DNA of 64,000 nt from Sphingomonas faeni (GCF_003053745.1 NZ_QAYE01000001.1:558001-622000), one strand, 5' to 3'. Positions 46,599 through 55,553 are shown, counted from the stretch's first letter. Notes: generated from the sequence alone by a model not told the origin. Numbers and translations are program-made.

Positions 46599-46850
46599 TC
46601 ATCCGGCGGGAGACTTCCGATCGGCGTCTTCCTCGCGCAGGAACTGGAGAAGCTCCTCGATCTCGTCCGATCCATAGCGCAGTGCCATGTCGTCCACCTC
46701 GATCTCGACCGTAGCGCGATCCTCCGACGACCAACCGGCCAGGATGTCGGCACAATCGGCCAAAGAACCGCGCGCAACGCTCTTCCGCTCCCCACCCGAT
46801 TTGTCGGTGCGGTAGATCGTGGCTGGCTCACTCAGCGGATAGGTCGTCAT
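46599..46850 (-). CDS. Small hypothetical protein
   Basis: The product is 83 residues from ATG 46850. It has a basic middle (TDKSGGERKSVARGSLADC) and an acidic C-terminal helix (DEIEELLQFLREEDAD). No signal or membrane segment. The size, composition and neighbours suggest a cytosolic accessory or stress-type protein; I do not recognise the family. It lies just downstream of, and co-oriented with, the DUF892 gene. Confidence 0.7.
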   Translation of the reverse strand: MTTYPLSEPATIYRTDKSGGERKSVARGSLADCADILAGWSSEDRATVEIEVDDMALRYGSDEIEELLQFLREEDADRKSPAG

Positions 46851-46924
46851 GGATCTCGTCTCTTCCGTCCAGCACTGTATGGGATGCGGATGCCCGCCGA
46901 CTGCATGCCGGCGGGCATTCGACG

Positions 46925-47440
46925 TCATTCGTCTTCGTCTTCGTCTTCGGCGTCGATGTTGACGGTCGTCTCGGCGAGCTTCGTCATATATTCGTCGCCA
47001 CCGTAGATGTCCTTGGTGGCCGCGCTCAGCTTCTTGTGGTCGTCCTTGAGACCCAGCGCCTTGGCGTACGCCGTCGCGGTGCCGAACCCGGCGATCCCGT
47101 AATGAGTCATCCGCTGATACTGCGCGATGATCATCACATCGAGCAGCGGCCCCTTCTCCGGACCTTCCTCGAGCACATGCTTGGTGGCTTCGGCGACGAG
47201 GCCTTCCATGCCCTTGCAATGCTCCTTCGAGACCTTCTCGTCGTTCGACGCGATCAGGTCCTTGAGCAGGTCGGTATGCGTCTCGATATCCGCCTGCGAC
47301 TTGGTCAGCATCTCCTTCAGCGACGAGTCGCTCGCCTTCGACGTGATCTTCTTCAGGACCTTCTTCATCTGGTCGTTCGCGGACCACAGATCCTTCAGCT
47401 CGTCGGTGTAGATTTCCTGGAGATCTTCGGGTGCAGACAT
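46925..47440 (-). CDS. DUF892 ferritin-like protein (YciE/YciF family)
   Basis: A 171-residue helical protein starting MSAPEDLQEIYTDELKDLWSANDQMKKVL, a typical YciE/YciF opening (helix 1 with paired acidic residues). The ferritin-like four-helix pattern continues through IAQYQRMTHYGIAGFGTATAYA. The C-terminus is a run of Glu/Asp. Members are stress-induced and may bind iron, but no enzymatic role is settled. It is the centre of a group of probable stress genes on the minus strand. Confidence 0.9.
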   Translation of the reverse strand: MSAPEDLQEIYTDELKDLWSANDQMKKVLKKITSKASDSSLKEMLTKSQADIETHTDLLKDLIASNDEKVSKEHCKGMEGLVAEATKHVLEEGPEKGPLLDVMIIAQYQRMTHYGIAGFGTATAYAKALGLKDDHKKLSAATKDIYGGDEYMTKLAETTVNIDAEDEDEDE

Positions 47441-47523
47441 GGGATCATCCTTATGGGCTCACCGGCGGAATGCGCGGCGGCTGGTTTTGAATTGCGGGAA
47501 ATGCAGACTTGGGCGCGGCGACC

Positions 47524-47982
47524 TCAGCCGGCGCCGGGCTGCTTCTGCTCGTCCTCGTAGTCGGCATCGGTACCGATCTTGCCGTTGGCCTCGGCCTCGG
47601 GGATGCCAGACGTCTCGACGACCTCGATCGTGCGACCTTCGGCAGCGATCGCATGCGGTTCGCGATCCGCATCGGGGTCGGCGGCGATCGTCGTGCGGTC
47701 ACCACCTCCCGAGCCTGCGACGCCATTGGCCGCGCTGCCGCCGTCTTCGCCGGCCTGACCGCCACCGTGATAGGCGATGTCGGTCTGGCCGCCATGCGCC
47801 ATGAAACCGGTGTTCGTCTCGGTCTTGCCGGCGTGCGGATTGGGGTAGGACCCGCCGCCGCTTTCGCCGCCCTCGCTGCGGCCGTGAACATCATCGTTGC
47901 CGCGGGGCGAGTCCGATATGCCGTCAGGTGCGCCCTTGCTCGCTGGATTGCCGGGAACGGGAGTATGAACCTTGTCACTCAT
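47524..47982 (-). CDS. Gly-rich low-complexity small protein
   Basis: The product is 152 residues from ATG 47982, with AAGGA upstream. It is hydrophilic, Gly/Asp/Ala-rich and lacks hydrophobic segments (SEGGESGGGSYPNPHAGK, HGGGQAGEDGG), so it is probably intrinsically disordered. Its setting between a DUF892 gene and a zinc alcohol dehydrogenase suggests a desiccation- or stress-type protein, by context only. No family recognised. Confidence 0.7.
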   Translation of the reverse strand: MSDKVHTPVPGNPASKGAPDGISDSPRGNDDVHGRSEGGESGGGSYPNPHAGKTETNTGFMAHGGQTDIAYHGGGQAGEDGGSAANGVAGSGGGDRTTIAADPDADREPHAIAAEGRTIEVVETSGIPEAEANGKIGTDADYEDEQKQPGAG

Positions 47983-48062
47983 CGGTACGTCCTTCTGAAT
48001 GTAGCGGGTCAAAACAAATCGACCCGATCCGCTCGTCAGGAGCGGACCGGGCCGGGGAGGGG

Positions 48063-49235
48063 TTACGGCCGGAGCACGACCTTGATGACGCCGTCCTGCT
48101 TGTCGCGGAACTTCTGGTACATTTCGGGCGCATCCTCGAGGCTGGCCGGGTGCGTCACGACGAAGCTAGGGTCGATATCGCCCGCCTCGATCCGTGCGAG
48201 CAGCGGCTTGGTATAGGCCTGGACGTGCGTCTGGCCGGTCTTGATCGTCAGCCCCTTGTTCATCATCGCGCCGATCGGAATCTTGTCGCCCATCCCGACA
48301 TAGACGCCGGGGATCGACACCGTGCCGCCCATCCGGCAGCTCATGATCGCCTCGCGCAGCACGTGCACGCGGTCGGTGGCGAGGAACGTCGCCGCCTTCA
48401 CCTTGTCGATCACCGCATCCATCGCGCCATGACCCGAAGCCTCGGCGCCGACCGCATCGATGCAGCTGTCGGGGCCGCGGCCCTTGGTGCGGAACTGGAG
48501 CTCGTCATAGACGCTGTCGACCTCGGCGAAGTTGATCGTCTCCGCACCGCCGGCCTCGGCCATCGCGAGGCGCTCGGGCACCTCGTCGATCGCGATCACA
48601 CGGCCCGCGCCTAGCATCAGCGCCGAGCGGATCGCGAACTGGCCGACCGGACCGCAGCCCCAGATCGCCACGGTATCGCCCGGTTCGATCTGCGCATTCT
48701 CGGCGGCCATGTAGCCGGTCGGGAAGATGTCGGAGAGGAACAGCGCCTGCTCGTCGGTGACGCTGTCGGGCACCTTGATCGGGCCGATATCCGCCATCGG
48801 CACGCGCAGATACTCGGCCTGGCCGCCGCAATAACCGCCCAGCATGTGGCTGAACCCGAACAGGCCGGCGGGCGAATGGCCCATCGCCTTGATCGCCATC
48901 TCGGAGTTCGGATTGGTCCGCTCGCACGCCGAGAACAGCCCCTTGCGACAGAAGAAGCAATCGCCGCAACTGATCGTGAACGGCACCACGACGCGGTCGC
49001 CGATCTTCAAATTGGTGACTTCGGAGCCGAGCGCGACGACGACGCCCATGTTCTCGTGGCCCAGGATGTCGCCCGCCTGCATCGTCGGCTGGTATCCGTC
49101 GAGCAAGTGAAGATCGGACCCGCAGATCGCGCAGGCCGTAACCTTGATGATCGCATCGCGCGGATGCTTGATCTCGGGGTCTGCAACAGTATCGACCCGA
49201 ACATCGCCTTTTCCATGCCAAACAAGTGCGCGCAT
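48063..49235 (-). CDS. Zinc-dependent alcohol dehydrogenase (formaldehyde-dehydrogenase-like)
   Basis: A 390-residue medium-chain dehydrogenase. Catalytic zinc ligands are Cys38 and His60-Glu61 ([15 protein letters not shown]). Structural zinc cysteines are at 90, 93, 96 and 104 (CGDCFFC...C). The nucleotide loop is [10 protein letters not shown] and is followed by an acidic residue (AIDEVPERL), consistent with NAD use. The insertion pattern resembles glutathione-independent formaldehyde dehydrogenases; the true substrate may be another alcohol or aldehyde. It is divergent from the HAD-SDR-patatin operon. Confidence 0.9.
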   Translation of the reverse strand: MRALVWHGKGDVRVDTVADPEIKHPRDAIIKVTACAICGSDLHLLDGYQPTMQAGDILGHENMGVVVALGSEVTNLKIGDRVVVPFTISCGDCFFCRKGLFSACERTNPNSEMAIKAMGHSPAGLFGFSHMLGGYCGGQAEYLRVPMADIGPIKVPDSVTDEQALFLSDIFPTGYMAAENAQIEPGDTVAIWGCGPVGQFAIRSALMLGAGRVIAIDEVPERLAMAEAGGAETINFAEVDSVYDELQFRTKGRGPDSCIDAVGAEASGHGAMDAVIDKVKAATFLATDRVHVLREAIMSCRMGGTVSIPGVYVGMGDKIPIGAMMNKGLTIKTGQTHVQAYTKPLLARIEAGDIDPSFVVTHPASLEDAPEMYQKFRDKQDGVIKVVLRP

Positions 49236-49782
49236 CAGAAGATCTCCGTCATAGAATTGCAGCTAGTGCTCACGCACGACAGGAACATCGCGTCAGACAC
49301 GACTCGGCAATGGCGCAAACGCCACCTGATCATCATCAACACTATGCACTGTCGCCACGAAGTCTCGGCCGCGACGTTTCCGCGTCGCCGCCGTCAGCGT
49401 GAACATATCCTGGGGAGTATAGCGATCAAAGTGGCGTCATCGTTCCTGCGTCACGCCAATATCCGCAGTTAAAATTTTGTGCTGATTATGATCAATATCG
49501 ATGAACTTAAACTAAATCGAGATACCTCAATGAAAGTCCATAGATCGTAAGGACTTGTCGAGCTCGATCGCTCAGCGACATCGTTGCGGTTGCGACATTG
49601 ATGCTGCGGCTTCCTCTGCGCAACGGCGATTGCCTGCCAAGTTTGCGGACGTCGGGGCCAATTCGGAGTGTGGACCGTTAGAACGCTATCGCAGTCTGCC
49701 GACGCCGTTCGCCCGCCACGCCTTGCCCGGCGCCGCGGCGTTCCAACGGGCGGGTGCACGATTTCAGATCCGGGATAACCTC
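49236..49782. other. Divergent spacer between zinc alcohol dehydrogenase and HAD gene
   Basis: A 547-base region without a convincing gene. A stretch around 49470-49530 is A+T-rich (AAAATTTTG, GATTATGATCAATATC) and may contain the promoters. A FixK/FNR-like site is at 49482-49495. Nothing else clear. Confidence 0.5.
49482..49495. promoter_or_regulatory. FixK/FNR-type half-matched palindrome
   Basis: CTGAT-TATG-ATCAA matches the TTGAT-N4-ATCAA consensus of Crp/Fnr-family regulators at nine of ten specified positions. It is 247 bases from the alcohol dehydrogenase start and about 290 from the HAD start. A chance occurrence is possible. Confidence 0.3.
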
Positions 49783-50448
49783 ATGCAGATCAAAGCCATT
49801 CTCTTCGATATCGACGGTACGCTGGTCGACACCAACGACATGCACGTCCTCGCTTGGGAGGAGGCGTTCGCGACCGTCGGCGCGTCGTTCGACCGCCAGG
49901 CGATCCACGACCAGATCGGCAAGGGGACCGACATGCTCGTGCCGACGCTGCTGCCCGACGCGGACGAGGCGCAGCAGGAAAAGCTCGGCGACACGCACGG
50001 CGCGATCTTCAAGGCGAAATACCTGGAGACCGCCAAGCCGTTCGCGCAGGCGCACGACCTGCTGGCCCACGCGCATGGCCTGGGGCAGCACGTCGTATTG
50101 GCATCCTCCGCCTCCGAGGCAGAACTCGACCATTACATAGACCTGCTCGACGCACGCGACCTGATCGCCGCGACGACGAGCAGCGACGACGTCGAGAAAA
50201 CCAAGCCCGCGCCCGACATCTTCGCAACCGCGCTCAAGAAGCTGCCGGGGATCGACCCCGCCGAGGTGATCGTCGTCGGCGACACGCCCTACGACATCGA
50301 GGCGGCGGCCAAGTGCGGGATCGCTGCGGTCGCGGTCCGGTCAGGCAAGTTCAACGACGAGCAACTGCACGCGGCAGGCGCGATCGCGATCTACGACGAC
50401 GTGGCGGCCCTGCTCGCCGGCTACGCAACCTCGCCGCTGGGACGCTGA
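49783..50448 (+). CDS. HAD-superfamily phosphatase/mutase
   Basis: The product is 221 residues from ATG 49783. It is a class-I HAD hydrolase with nucleophile Asp9 and Asp11 (FDIDGTLVDTN), a helical cap domain, the Thr/Ser of motif II (LASSASEAEL), motif III Lys (KTKPAPDIF) and motif IV in VVGDTPYDIEAA. This is the beta-phosphoglucomutase/phosphoglycolate-phosphatase group; the substrate is open. It is the first gene of a three-gene operon with an SDR and a patatin-like protein. Confidence 0.88.
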   Translation: MQIKAILFDIDGTLVDTNDMHVLAWEEAFATVGASFDRQAIHDQIGKGTDMLVPTLLPDADEAQQEKLGDTHGAIFKAKYLETAKPFAQAHDLLAHAHGLGQHVVLASSASEAELDHYIDLLDARDLIAATTSSDDVEKTKPAPDIFATALKKLPGIDPAEVIVVGDTPYDIEAAAKCGIAAVAVRSGKFNDEQLHAAGAIAIYDDVAALLAGYATSPLGR

Positions 50449-50453
50449 TCGAC

Positions 50454-51467
50454 ATGGCCATCACCCTGAAACCCCTTCGCGATCAGATCATCGTCGTCAC
50501 TGGCGCAACCAGCGGCAACGGTCTCGCGATCGTCGAAGAGGCCGTGCGCCGCGGGGCCGCCGTCGTCGCGACGGCGCGGAACGAAGCAGCACTGCAGGCC
50601 CTGCGCGATCGCCTGTCGGCCGATGGCGGACGCATAGCGATCTGCGTCGCCGACGTCAGCGACATGGCCGCCGTCGAGCGTGTCGCCGCCGTCGCGATCG
50701 AAGCGTTCGGCGGGTTCGACAGCTGGGTAAACAACGCCGGCACCGGCACCTACGGCACGCTCGAGCAAGTTCCGGTCGCCGATCACCGCCGGGTATTCGA
50801 CGTCAATTATTTCGGGGTGCTGCACGGATCGCTGGTGGCCGCGCGACATCTGCGCGCGCGTGGCGGAGCCATCATCAACGTCGGCTCGATCCTCAGCGAC
50901 CGTGCGATCGTCGAGCAGGGGCCGTATTGCGCGACCAAGCATGCTGTGCAGGCGCTGACCGACACGCTGTGGATGGAACTGGAGCAGGAGGGGGCCAACA
51001 TTTCCGTCACCCTCATCAAGCCGGGCGCGATCGACACGCCGTTTCCCGAGCATGCGCGCAACTTCATGGACCAGCCGCCCCGCCTGCCGCCGCCGCTCTA
51101 CGCACCGTCGGTCGTCGCCGACGCGGTGCTGTTCGCCTGCGGAACACCGCGGCGCACGCTGTATGCCGGGGGCGGGGGGCTGCTGTCCTCGCTCCTTTCG
51201 CGCGCCGCGCCGCGGTTGAGCGACAAGATCATGGAACTGGTCGGCACCGTCGCGCAGCAGAAGCCGGAAGATCCCGGCGACCCGGCGCGCCGCGACAACC
51301 TTTATGAGCCGCGCGTCGATGCGCTGCGCGGCAGCCAGGACGTCCACGCGCGGAAATCGAGCACCGTGTTGCAGGCGCAGAAACTCCATCCCGCCATCTT
51401 GGTGCTCGGTGTCGTCGGAGCCGGGATCGCGGTTGCCCTCAGCCGGCCGAAGGATACCAGCCGGTGA
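50454..51467 (+). CDS. Short-chain dehydrogenase/reductase with C-terminal membrane tail
   Basis: The product is 337 residues. It has a Rossmann SDR core: TGATSGNG at about 16-23, NNAG at 93-96, Ser145, and Tyr158-xxx-Lys162 in GPYCATKHA. After the core the protein continues to a C-terminal hydrophobic segment (about 312-330, ILVLGVVGAGIAVAL), so it is probably tail-anchored. It follows the HAD gene by five bases and overlaps the patatin gene by four. The substrate is unknown; a lipid-linked one fits the context. Confidence 0.87.
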   Translation: MAITLKPLRDQIIVVTGATSGNGLAIVEEAVRRGAAVVATARNEAALQALRDRLSADGGRIAICVADVSDMAAVERVAAVAIEAFGGFDSWVNNAGTGTYGTLEQVPVADHRRVFDVNYFGVLHGSLVAARHLRARGGAIINVGSILSDRAIVEQGPYCATKHAVQALTDTLWMELEQEGANISVTLIKPGAIDTPFPEHARNFMDQPPRLPPPLYAPSVVADAVLFACGTPRRTLYAGGGGLLSSLLSRAAPRLSDKIMELVGTVAQQKPEDPGDPARRDNLYEPRVDALRGSQDVHARKSSTVLQAQKLHPAILVLGVVGAGIAVALSRPKDTSR

Positions 51468-52540
51468 CACCCGACGCCGAACGGGCAGGGGCCTTGCGCG
51501 ACTTCGACGTCGTGCTCGTCCTCAGCGGCGGCAACGCGCTCGGCGCATTCGAAGCGGGTGTCTACGAAGCACTGCATGAGCATGATCTCCAACCGGACTG
51601 GATCATCGGCGCCTCGATCGGCGCGATCAACGGGGCCCTCATCGCCGGTTCCGCGCCCGACCGCCGCATCGAGACGTTGCGAACGTTCTGGCGACCCGCA
51701 TCGTCTGGCGCCGCGGCGCTCCCTTGGTTGAGTGCCCTCGAAACCAGCCGCCGGACGAACGCGGTCGGTTGGTCCGCAACGCTCGGTCGCCCCGGCATCT
51801 TCGGCCCCATGCTCTCCGCCTTCACGCCCTGGAGCGACAGTCAGTCGTCGATCTTCGAAACCGACCAGCTTGGCACGACACTGGAAAAGCTGGTCGACTT
51901 CGAGCGCCTCAATGCCGGCCCGTGCCGCTACACCGCGACTGCGGTCGATCTCGAAACCGGCAACGATGTCGTATTCGACAGCGCCGCGATGCAGATCGGA
52001 CCCGATCATATCCGTGCCAGCGCCGCGCTGCCGGTTGCCTTCCCGCCGGTCGAGATCGATGGCCGCTGGCTGGTCGACGGCGGCCTGTCCGCGAACCTGC
52101 CGCTCGACCCGGTCCTCAGCGAACCGCTACCGCGACCAACACTCTGCATCGCGGTCGACCTGTTGCCGCTCAACGGTCCGCGCCCGACGACGTTGGGCGA
52201 GGCGACGAGCCGCATGCAGGACCTGATCTTCGCCGCACAATCCCGCCGCACGATCGAACGATGGCAGGCGGCGCATGCCGGCCGCCAGGACTTTGCGCTG
52301 TCGCTGGTCCGACTCGCCTATACCGAGCAGGCCGATGAAGTCGCCGGCAAGGCGCTGGATTTCTCAGGCCCCACGATCGAACAGCGCTGGTCGGCCGGCC
52401 GTCGCGCCGCGATGCTGGCCGTCGAGGGGGTAAAGGCCGGAACGCTGTCGATCGGCGTTCCCGGCTTCAACATCGCCAATATCGGATTACCAGCAACCCA
52501 GCGCCAACCGATGAGCGGTCAGGCAGGTCCGGTGAGGTAG
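51464..52540 (+). CDS. Patatin-like phospholipase
   Basis: The product is 358 residues. The Gly-rich oxyanion motif SGGNALGAFEAGVYEAL leads to the nucleophile elbow GASIG with Ser51 and the catalytic Asp205 in VDGGLSANLP. This is the complete Ser-Asp dyad of bacterial patatin-like lipases. No signal peptide is evident. It overlaps the SDR gene by four bases (GTGA) and ends a HAD-SDR-patatin operon. The tRNA-Leu gene follows on the opposite strand. Confidence 0.9.
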   Translation: MTPDAERAGALRDFDVVLVLSGGNALGAFEAGVYEALHEHDLQPDWIIGASIGAINGALIAGSAPDRRIETLRTFWRPASSGAAALPWLSALETSRRTNAVGWSATLGRPGIFGPMLSAFTPWSDSQSSIFETDQLGTTLEKLVDFERLNAGPCRYTATAVDLETGNDVVFDSAAMQIGPDHIRASAALPVAFPPVEIDGRWLVDGGLSANLPLDPVLSEPLPRPTLCIAVDLLPLNGPRPTTLGEATSRMQDLIFAAQSRRTIERWQAAHAGRQDFALSLVRLAYTEQADEVAGKALDFSGPTIEQRWSAGRRAAMLAVEGVKAGTLSIGVPGFNIANIGLPATQRQPMSGQAGPVR

Positions 52541-52547
52541 ACAGGAT

Positions 52548-52631
52548 TGGTGCGGACGGCGGGACTCGAACCCGCACTCCTAGGGAGGGAGATTTTAAGT
52601 CTCCTGCGTCTACCGGTTTCGCCACGTCCGC
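52548..52631 (-). tRNA. tRNA-Leu (anticodon UAA)
   Basis: On the minus strand, a 7-bp acceptor stem GCGGACG...CGTCCGC, an extended variable arm typical of Leu tRNAs, a T-arm with GGTTCGAGTCC and an encoded 3' CCA. The anticodon loop CTTAAAA between GGAGA and TCTCC gives UAA. The class II layout plus anticodon supports Leu. Confidence 0.93.
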
Positions 52632-52731
52632 ACACGCGCCCAACAAGACGAGGTCGCGCGCAGCGTCAACCCATCTTGCCAGGCCGGCAGCATATTCTTC
52701 GACTGTCTACGGCCCCGCGCAATGGTACCGC

Positions 52732-53010
52732 TCACACGTTCAGACGTGAGCGCATTTCCTTGCCCGGCTTGAAATAGGGCACGCGCTTGGCCTCAACCTC
52801 GACGACTTCGCCGGTACGCGGGTTGCGGCCGGTCCGTGCATCGCGCGCACGCGTGGAGAATGCACCGAAACCGCGCAGTTCGACTCGACCGTCGGCGGCC
52901 AGTCGCTTGGATATCTCATCGAAGAAGGTGCTGACGATCAGCTCCACTTCGTTAGGTTGTAGGTCCGGATGCGCCTCGGCGATCTTAAGGACTAGTTCAG
53001 ATCGGATCAT
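52732..53010 (-). CDS. ihfB: Integration host factor subunit beta
   Basis: IHF-beta pairs with IHF-alpha to bend DNA at promoters, replication origins and recombination sites. The 92-residue product from ATG 53010 starts [15 protein letters not shown] and has the DNA-binding arm [28 protein letters not shown]. Length is standard. It lies next to rpsA as in most Alphaproteobacteria, but lapA, its usual downstream neighbour, is 18 kb away, replaced here by tRNA-Leu and accessory genes. Confidence 0.96.
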   Translation of the reverse strand: MIRSELVLKIAEAHPDLQPNEVELIVSTFFDEISKRLAADGRVELRGFGAFSTRARDARTGRNPRTGEVVEVEAKRVPYFKPGKEMRSRLNV

Positions 53011-53117
53011 TCGAGCCCCCGCCCATCTAAAAAACACTTGCAGATTGATACAGGTCAACCTGCGAGGCATTAGCACTTATTACCGAACAGTCAAAAACCA
53101 AAGTGGATATGACAACA

Positions 53118-53155
53118 AAAAGCCCGGCATGTTCGAGACATGCCGGGCGTTTTCA
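53118..53155 (-). terminator. Intrinsic terminator of rpsA
   Basis: Read on the minus strand, GCCCGGCATGT pairs with ACATGCCGGGC around a short loop and is followed by TTTTTG. It lies about 30 bases after the rpsA stop, ending its transcript before ihfB. Confidence 0.85.
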
Positions 53156-53184
53156 TCGATATGCCGTTAGGCTTTTCTTAACAC

Positions 53185-54903
53185 TTACTTCTTCTCGGCG
53201 TCCGTACGAGCCTTGAGAGCCTCGCCCAGGATGTTGCCGAGCGTCGCGCCGGAGTCCGACGAACCGTACTGAGCGACAGCCTGCTTCTCTTCCGAGATCT
53301 GCATGGCCTTGATCGAGAAGGTCGGCTTCTTCGAACGATCGAAGCCGGTGACCATCGCGTCGAACTTCTGGCCGACCTGGAAACGCTCCGGACGCTGCTC
53401 GTCGCGATCGCGACCCAGATCCGTGCGCTTGATGAAGCCGGTCGCGCCATCGTCGCCCTGCTGCACTTCGAGACCCGCGTCGCGGACTTCGAGAACGGTC
53501 ACGGTAACGATCGCGTTCTTGTTCAGCTTGTCGCCTGCTGCTGCGATGCCGCCGGCCGATGGCCCGCCGCGCTCGAGCTGCTTCATGCCGAGCGAGATAC
53601 GCTCCTTCTCGGCGTCGATGTCGAGCACGACGGCCTCGACGGTCTCACCCTTGCGATGCAGGTTGAGCGCGTCCTCGCCCGAGACACCCCATGCGATGTC
53701 GGACATGTGGACCATGCCGTCGACGTCGTTGTCGAGGCCGATGAACAGACCGAACTCGGTCGCGTTCTTGACTTCGCCTTCGACGGTCGAACCGATCGGA
53801 TGAGCGGCAGCGAATGCCTCCCAAGGATTGGCCTGAGCCTGCTTGAGGCCGAGCGAGATGCGACGCTTCTCGGAATCGACTTCGAGGACCATGACGTCGA
53901 CTTCCTGCGAGGTCGACACGATCTTGCCCGGATGGACGTTCTTCTTGGTCCAGGACATTTCCGACACGTGGACGAGGCCTTCGATGCCCGCTTCCAGCTC
54001 GACGAACGCACCATATTCGGTGATGTTCGTGACGCGGCCGGTGAGCTTCGCGCCGACCGGGTACTTGACCATCGCGCCATCCCAGGGATCGCTCTCCAGC
54101 TGCTTCATGCCGAGGCTGATGCGCTGGGTGTCCTTGTTGATGCGGATGATCTGCACCTTGACGGTGTCGCCGATGTTCAGGACTTCGCTCGGGTGACCGA
54201 CGCGCTTGTAGCTGAGATCGGTGACGTGCAGCAGGCCATCGATGCCGCCGAGATCAACGAACGCACCGTAATCGGTGATGTTCTTGACGACGCCGTCGAT
54301 GATCTGGCCCTCGGCCAGGCTGAGGATCAGGCCCGAACGCTGCTCTGCGCGCGTCTCTTCGAGAACGGCACGACGCGACACGACGATGTTGCCGCGCTTG
54401 CGGTCCATCTTCAGGATCTGGAACGGCTGGGGGATATCCATCAGCGGGGTGACATCGCGCACGGGGCGGATATCGACCTGCGAACCGGGCAGGAAGGCAA
54501 CGGCGCCGTTCAGGTCGACGGTGAAGCCACCCTTCACGCGACCGAAGATCACGCCTTCGACGCGGGTCGTCTTGGAGAATTCGGTTTCCAGCTTGTCCCA
54601 TGCGGCTTCGCGACGGGCGCGATCGCGGCTGAGCATCGCTTCGCCGTGGACGTTCTCGACGCGGTCGACATAGACTTCGACTTCGTCGCCGACCTTGAGG
54701 TCAGCCTTCTGGCCCGGCGCTGCGAATTCGCGAAGCGGCACGCGGCCTTCCGACTTCAGACCGACGTCGATGACGGCCATGTCGTTCTCTATGCCGGTCA
54801 CGGTGCCATGCACCACGCGGCCCTCGAAGCTGTCGGCGTCGCCGAGCGTTTCGTTCAGCATCGCCGCGAAATCGTCGCGGGTCGGCATTACCTGGGTTGC
54901 CAT
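53185..54903 (-). CDS. rpsA: 30S ribosomal protein S1
   Basis: S1 binds mRNA and unfolds initiation regions on the 30S. The 572-residue product from ATG 54903 (MATQVMPTRDDFAAML) has six S1/OB repeats, shown by recurring patterns such as GRVTNITEYGAFVEL, GLVHVSEMSW and GDTVKVQIIRINKDTQRISLGMKQL. Length is typical of alphaproteobacterial S1. It is in the conserved cmk-rpsA-ihfB order. A stem in the leader near 55047-55075 might be involved in S1 autoregulation. Confidence 0.97.
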   Translation of the reverse strand: MATQVMPTRDDFAAMLNETLGDADSFEGRVVHGTVTGIENDMAVIDVGLKSEGRVPLREFAAPGQKADLKVGDEVEVYVDRVENVHGEAMLSRDRARREAAWDKLETEFSKTTRVEGVIFGRVKGGFTVDLNGAVAFLPGSQVDIRPVRDVTPLMDIPQPFQILKMDRKRGNIVVSRRAVLEETRAEQRSGLILSLAEGQIIDGVVKNITDYGAFVDLGGIDGLLHVTDLSYKRVGHPSEVLNIGDTVKVQIIRINKDTQRISLGMKQLESDPWDGAMVKYPVGAKLTGRVTNITEYGAFVELEAGIEGLVHVSEMSWTKKNVHPGKIVSTSQEVDVMVLEVDSEKRRISLGLKQAQANPWEAFAAAHPIGSTVEGEVKNATEFGLFIGLDNDVDGMVHMSDIAWGVSGEDALNLHRKGETVEAVVLDIDAEKERISLGMKQLERGGPSAGGIAAAGDKLNKNAIVTVTVLEVRDAGLEVQQGDDGATGFIKRTDLGRDRDEQRPERFQVGQKFDAMVTGFDRSKKPTFSIKAMQISEEKQAVAQYGSSDSGATLGNILGEALKARTDAEKK

Positions 54904-55180
54904 AGAATTCAGTAATCCTAGTCTGTTTCCGGCCAAGCGGTTGGGTCCGCTGGTCTTGGCCTTCGTTGCCGCGACGACCGAACGTCGAACGCAGCATCCG
55001 GACGGCACGAGGCTGCGGAGGACGTAGACGCTGAATGCGAAAACGGCGCGTGAGACTCGAGGGTCTCCGCGCCTTCCTCCACGAGCATCGCTCGCCGGAC
55101 GGTTCCGTATAGCCGAAACCCCGTCTCGGAGCAAGTTCGCCGGCGGTTCGTTAGGGGGCGCTCACAACAGGAGCGAAGAT
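54904..55180. promoter_or_regulatory. rpsA leader/upstream region
   Basis: This 277-base divergent region contains no gene. A compound hairpin on the minus strand (GGCGCGGAGAC...GTCTCACGCGCC, about 55047-55075) lies in the probable rpsA 5' leader. The SemiSWEET pseudogene starts at the other side. Confidence 0.4.
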
Positions 55181-55428
55181 TTGAACGAACGCGGCATTCT
55201 CGTGCTGGGCTGGGTCGCCACGGTGACGGCGATCGTGATGTACCTGTCGTACATCGACCAGATCATGCTGAACCTTGCCGGTCAGAAGGGATCGGTGGTC
55301 CAGCCGTTCGCGACGATGGTGAACTGCGCGTGTACGGGTTTCTGAAGGACAAGCGGGACTGGCCGATCGTCGTGGCGAATTTCCCGGGGGTGGTGTTCGG
55401 GGCGGTGGCGCTGGTTACTGCGCTTTAG
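55181..55428 (+). pseudogene. SemiSWEET-family sugar transporter, frameshifted
   Basis: A TTG start at 55181 with AGGAG upstream opens MNERGILVLGWVATVTAIVMYLSYIDQIMLN.. style sequence, matching the first helices of SemiSWEET transporters (three-helix sugar carriers of about 85-95 residues). The frame ends at a TGA at 55343-55345. From 55331 to the TAG at 55426-55428 another frame continues the family: YGFLKDKRDWPIVVANFPGV and then GVVFGAVALVTAL. Compared with the family pattern NCxLWVxYG, codons for about three residues are missing at VNCA/YG. A deletion of about 10 bases near 55331 would explain the shift. It is therefore a recently broken gene unless the sequence is in error. Confidence 0.8.
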
Positions 55429-55488
55429 GGGAGGGGTAACAGCGCTGTGCGCGGCGGGGGTCACAACTGGTGATAGCGCCTGCTCCCT

Positions 55489-55553
55489 TGTTCTCCCGCG
55501 ACGGCGGGAGCCCAGTCTGGGTCCCCGCCTTCGCGGGGAAACAATGTTGGGAT
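55489..55553. repeat. Palindromic repeat (family E), first element
   Basis: TTCTCCCGCGACGGCGGGAG and GTCCCCGCCTTCGCGGGGAA form two neighbouring hairpins with CCCAGTCTGGG between them. Confidence 0.7.

Noticed and set aside
49282..49286. GGAAC considered as a -35 element of an EcfG-type stress promoter
   Set aside because: No CGTT-like -10 element occurs at the expected 16-17 base spacing on that strand.
52548..52631. tRNA-Leu as the attachment site of an island reaching to lapA
   Set aside because: No integrase and no direct repeat of the tRNA 3' end was seen near the far end of the block; the block is kept only as a gene-order observation.
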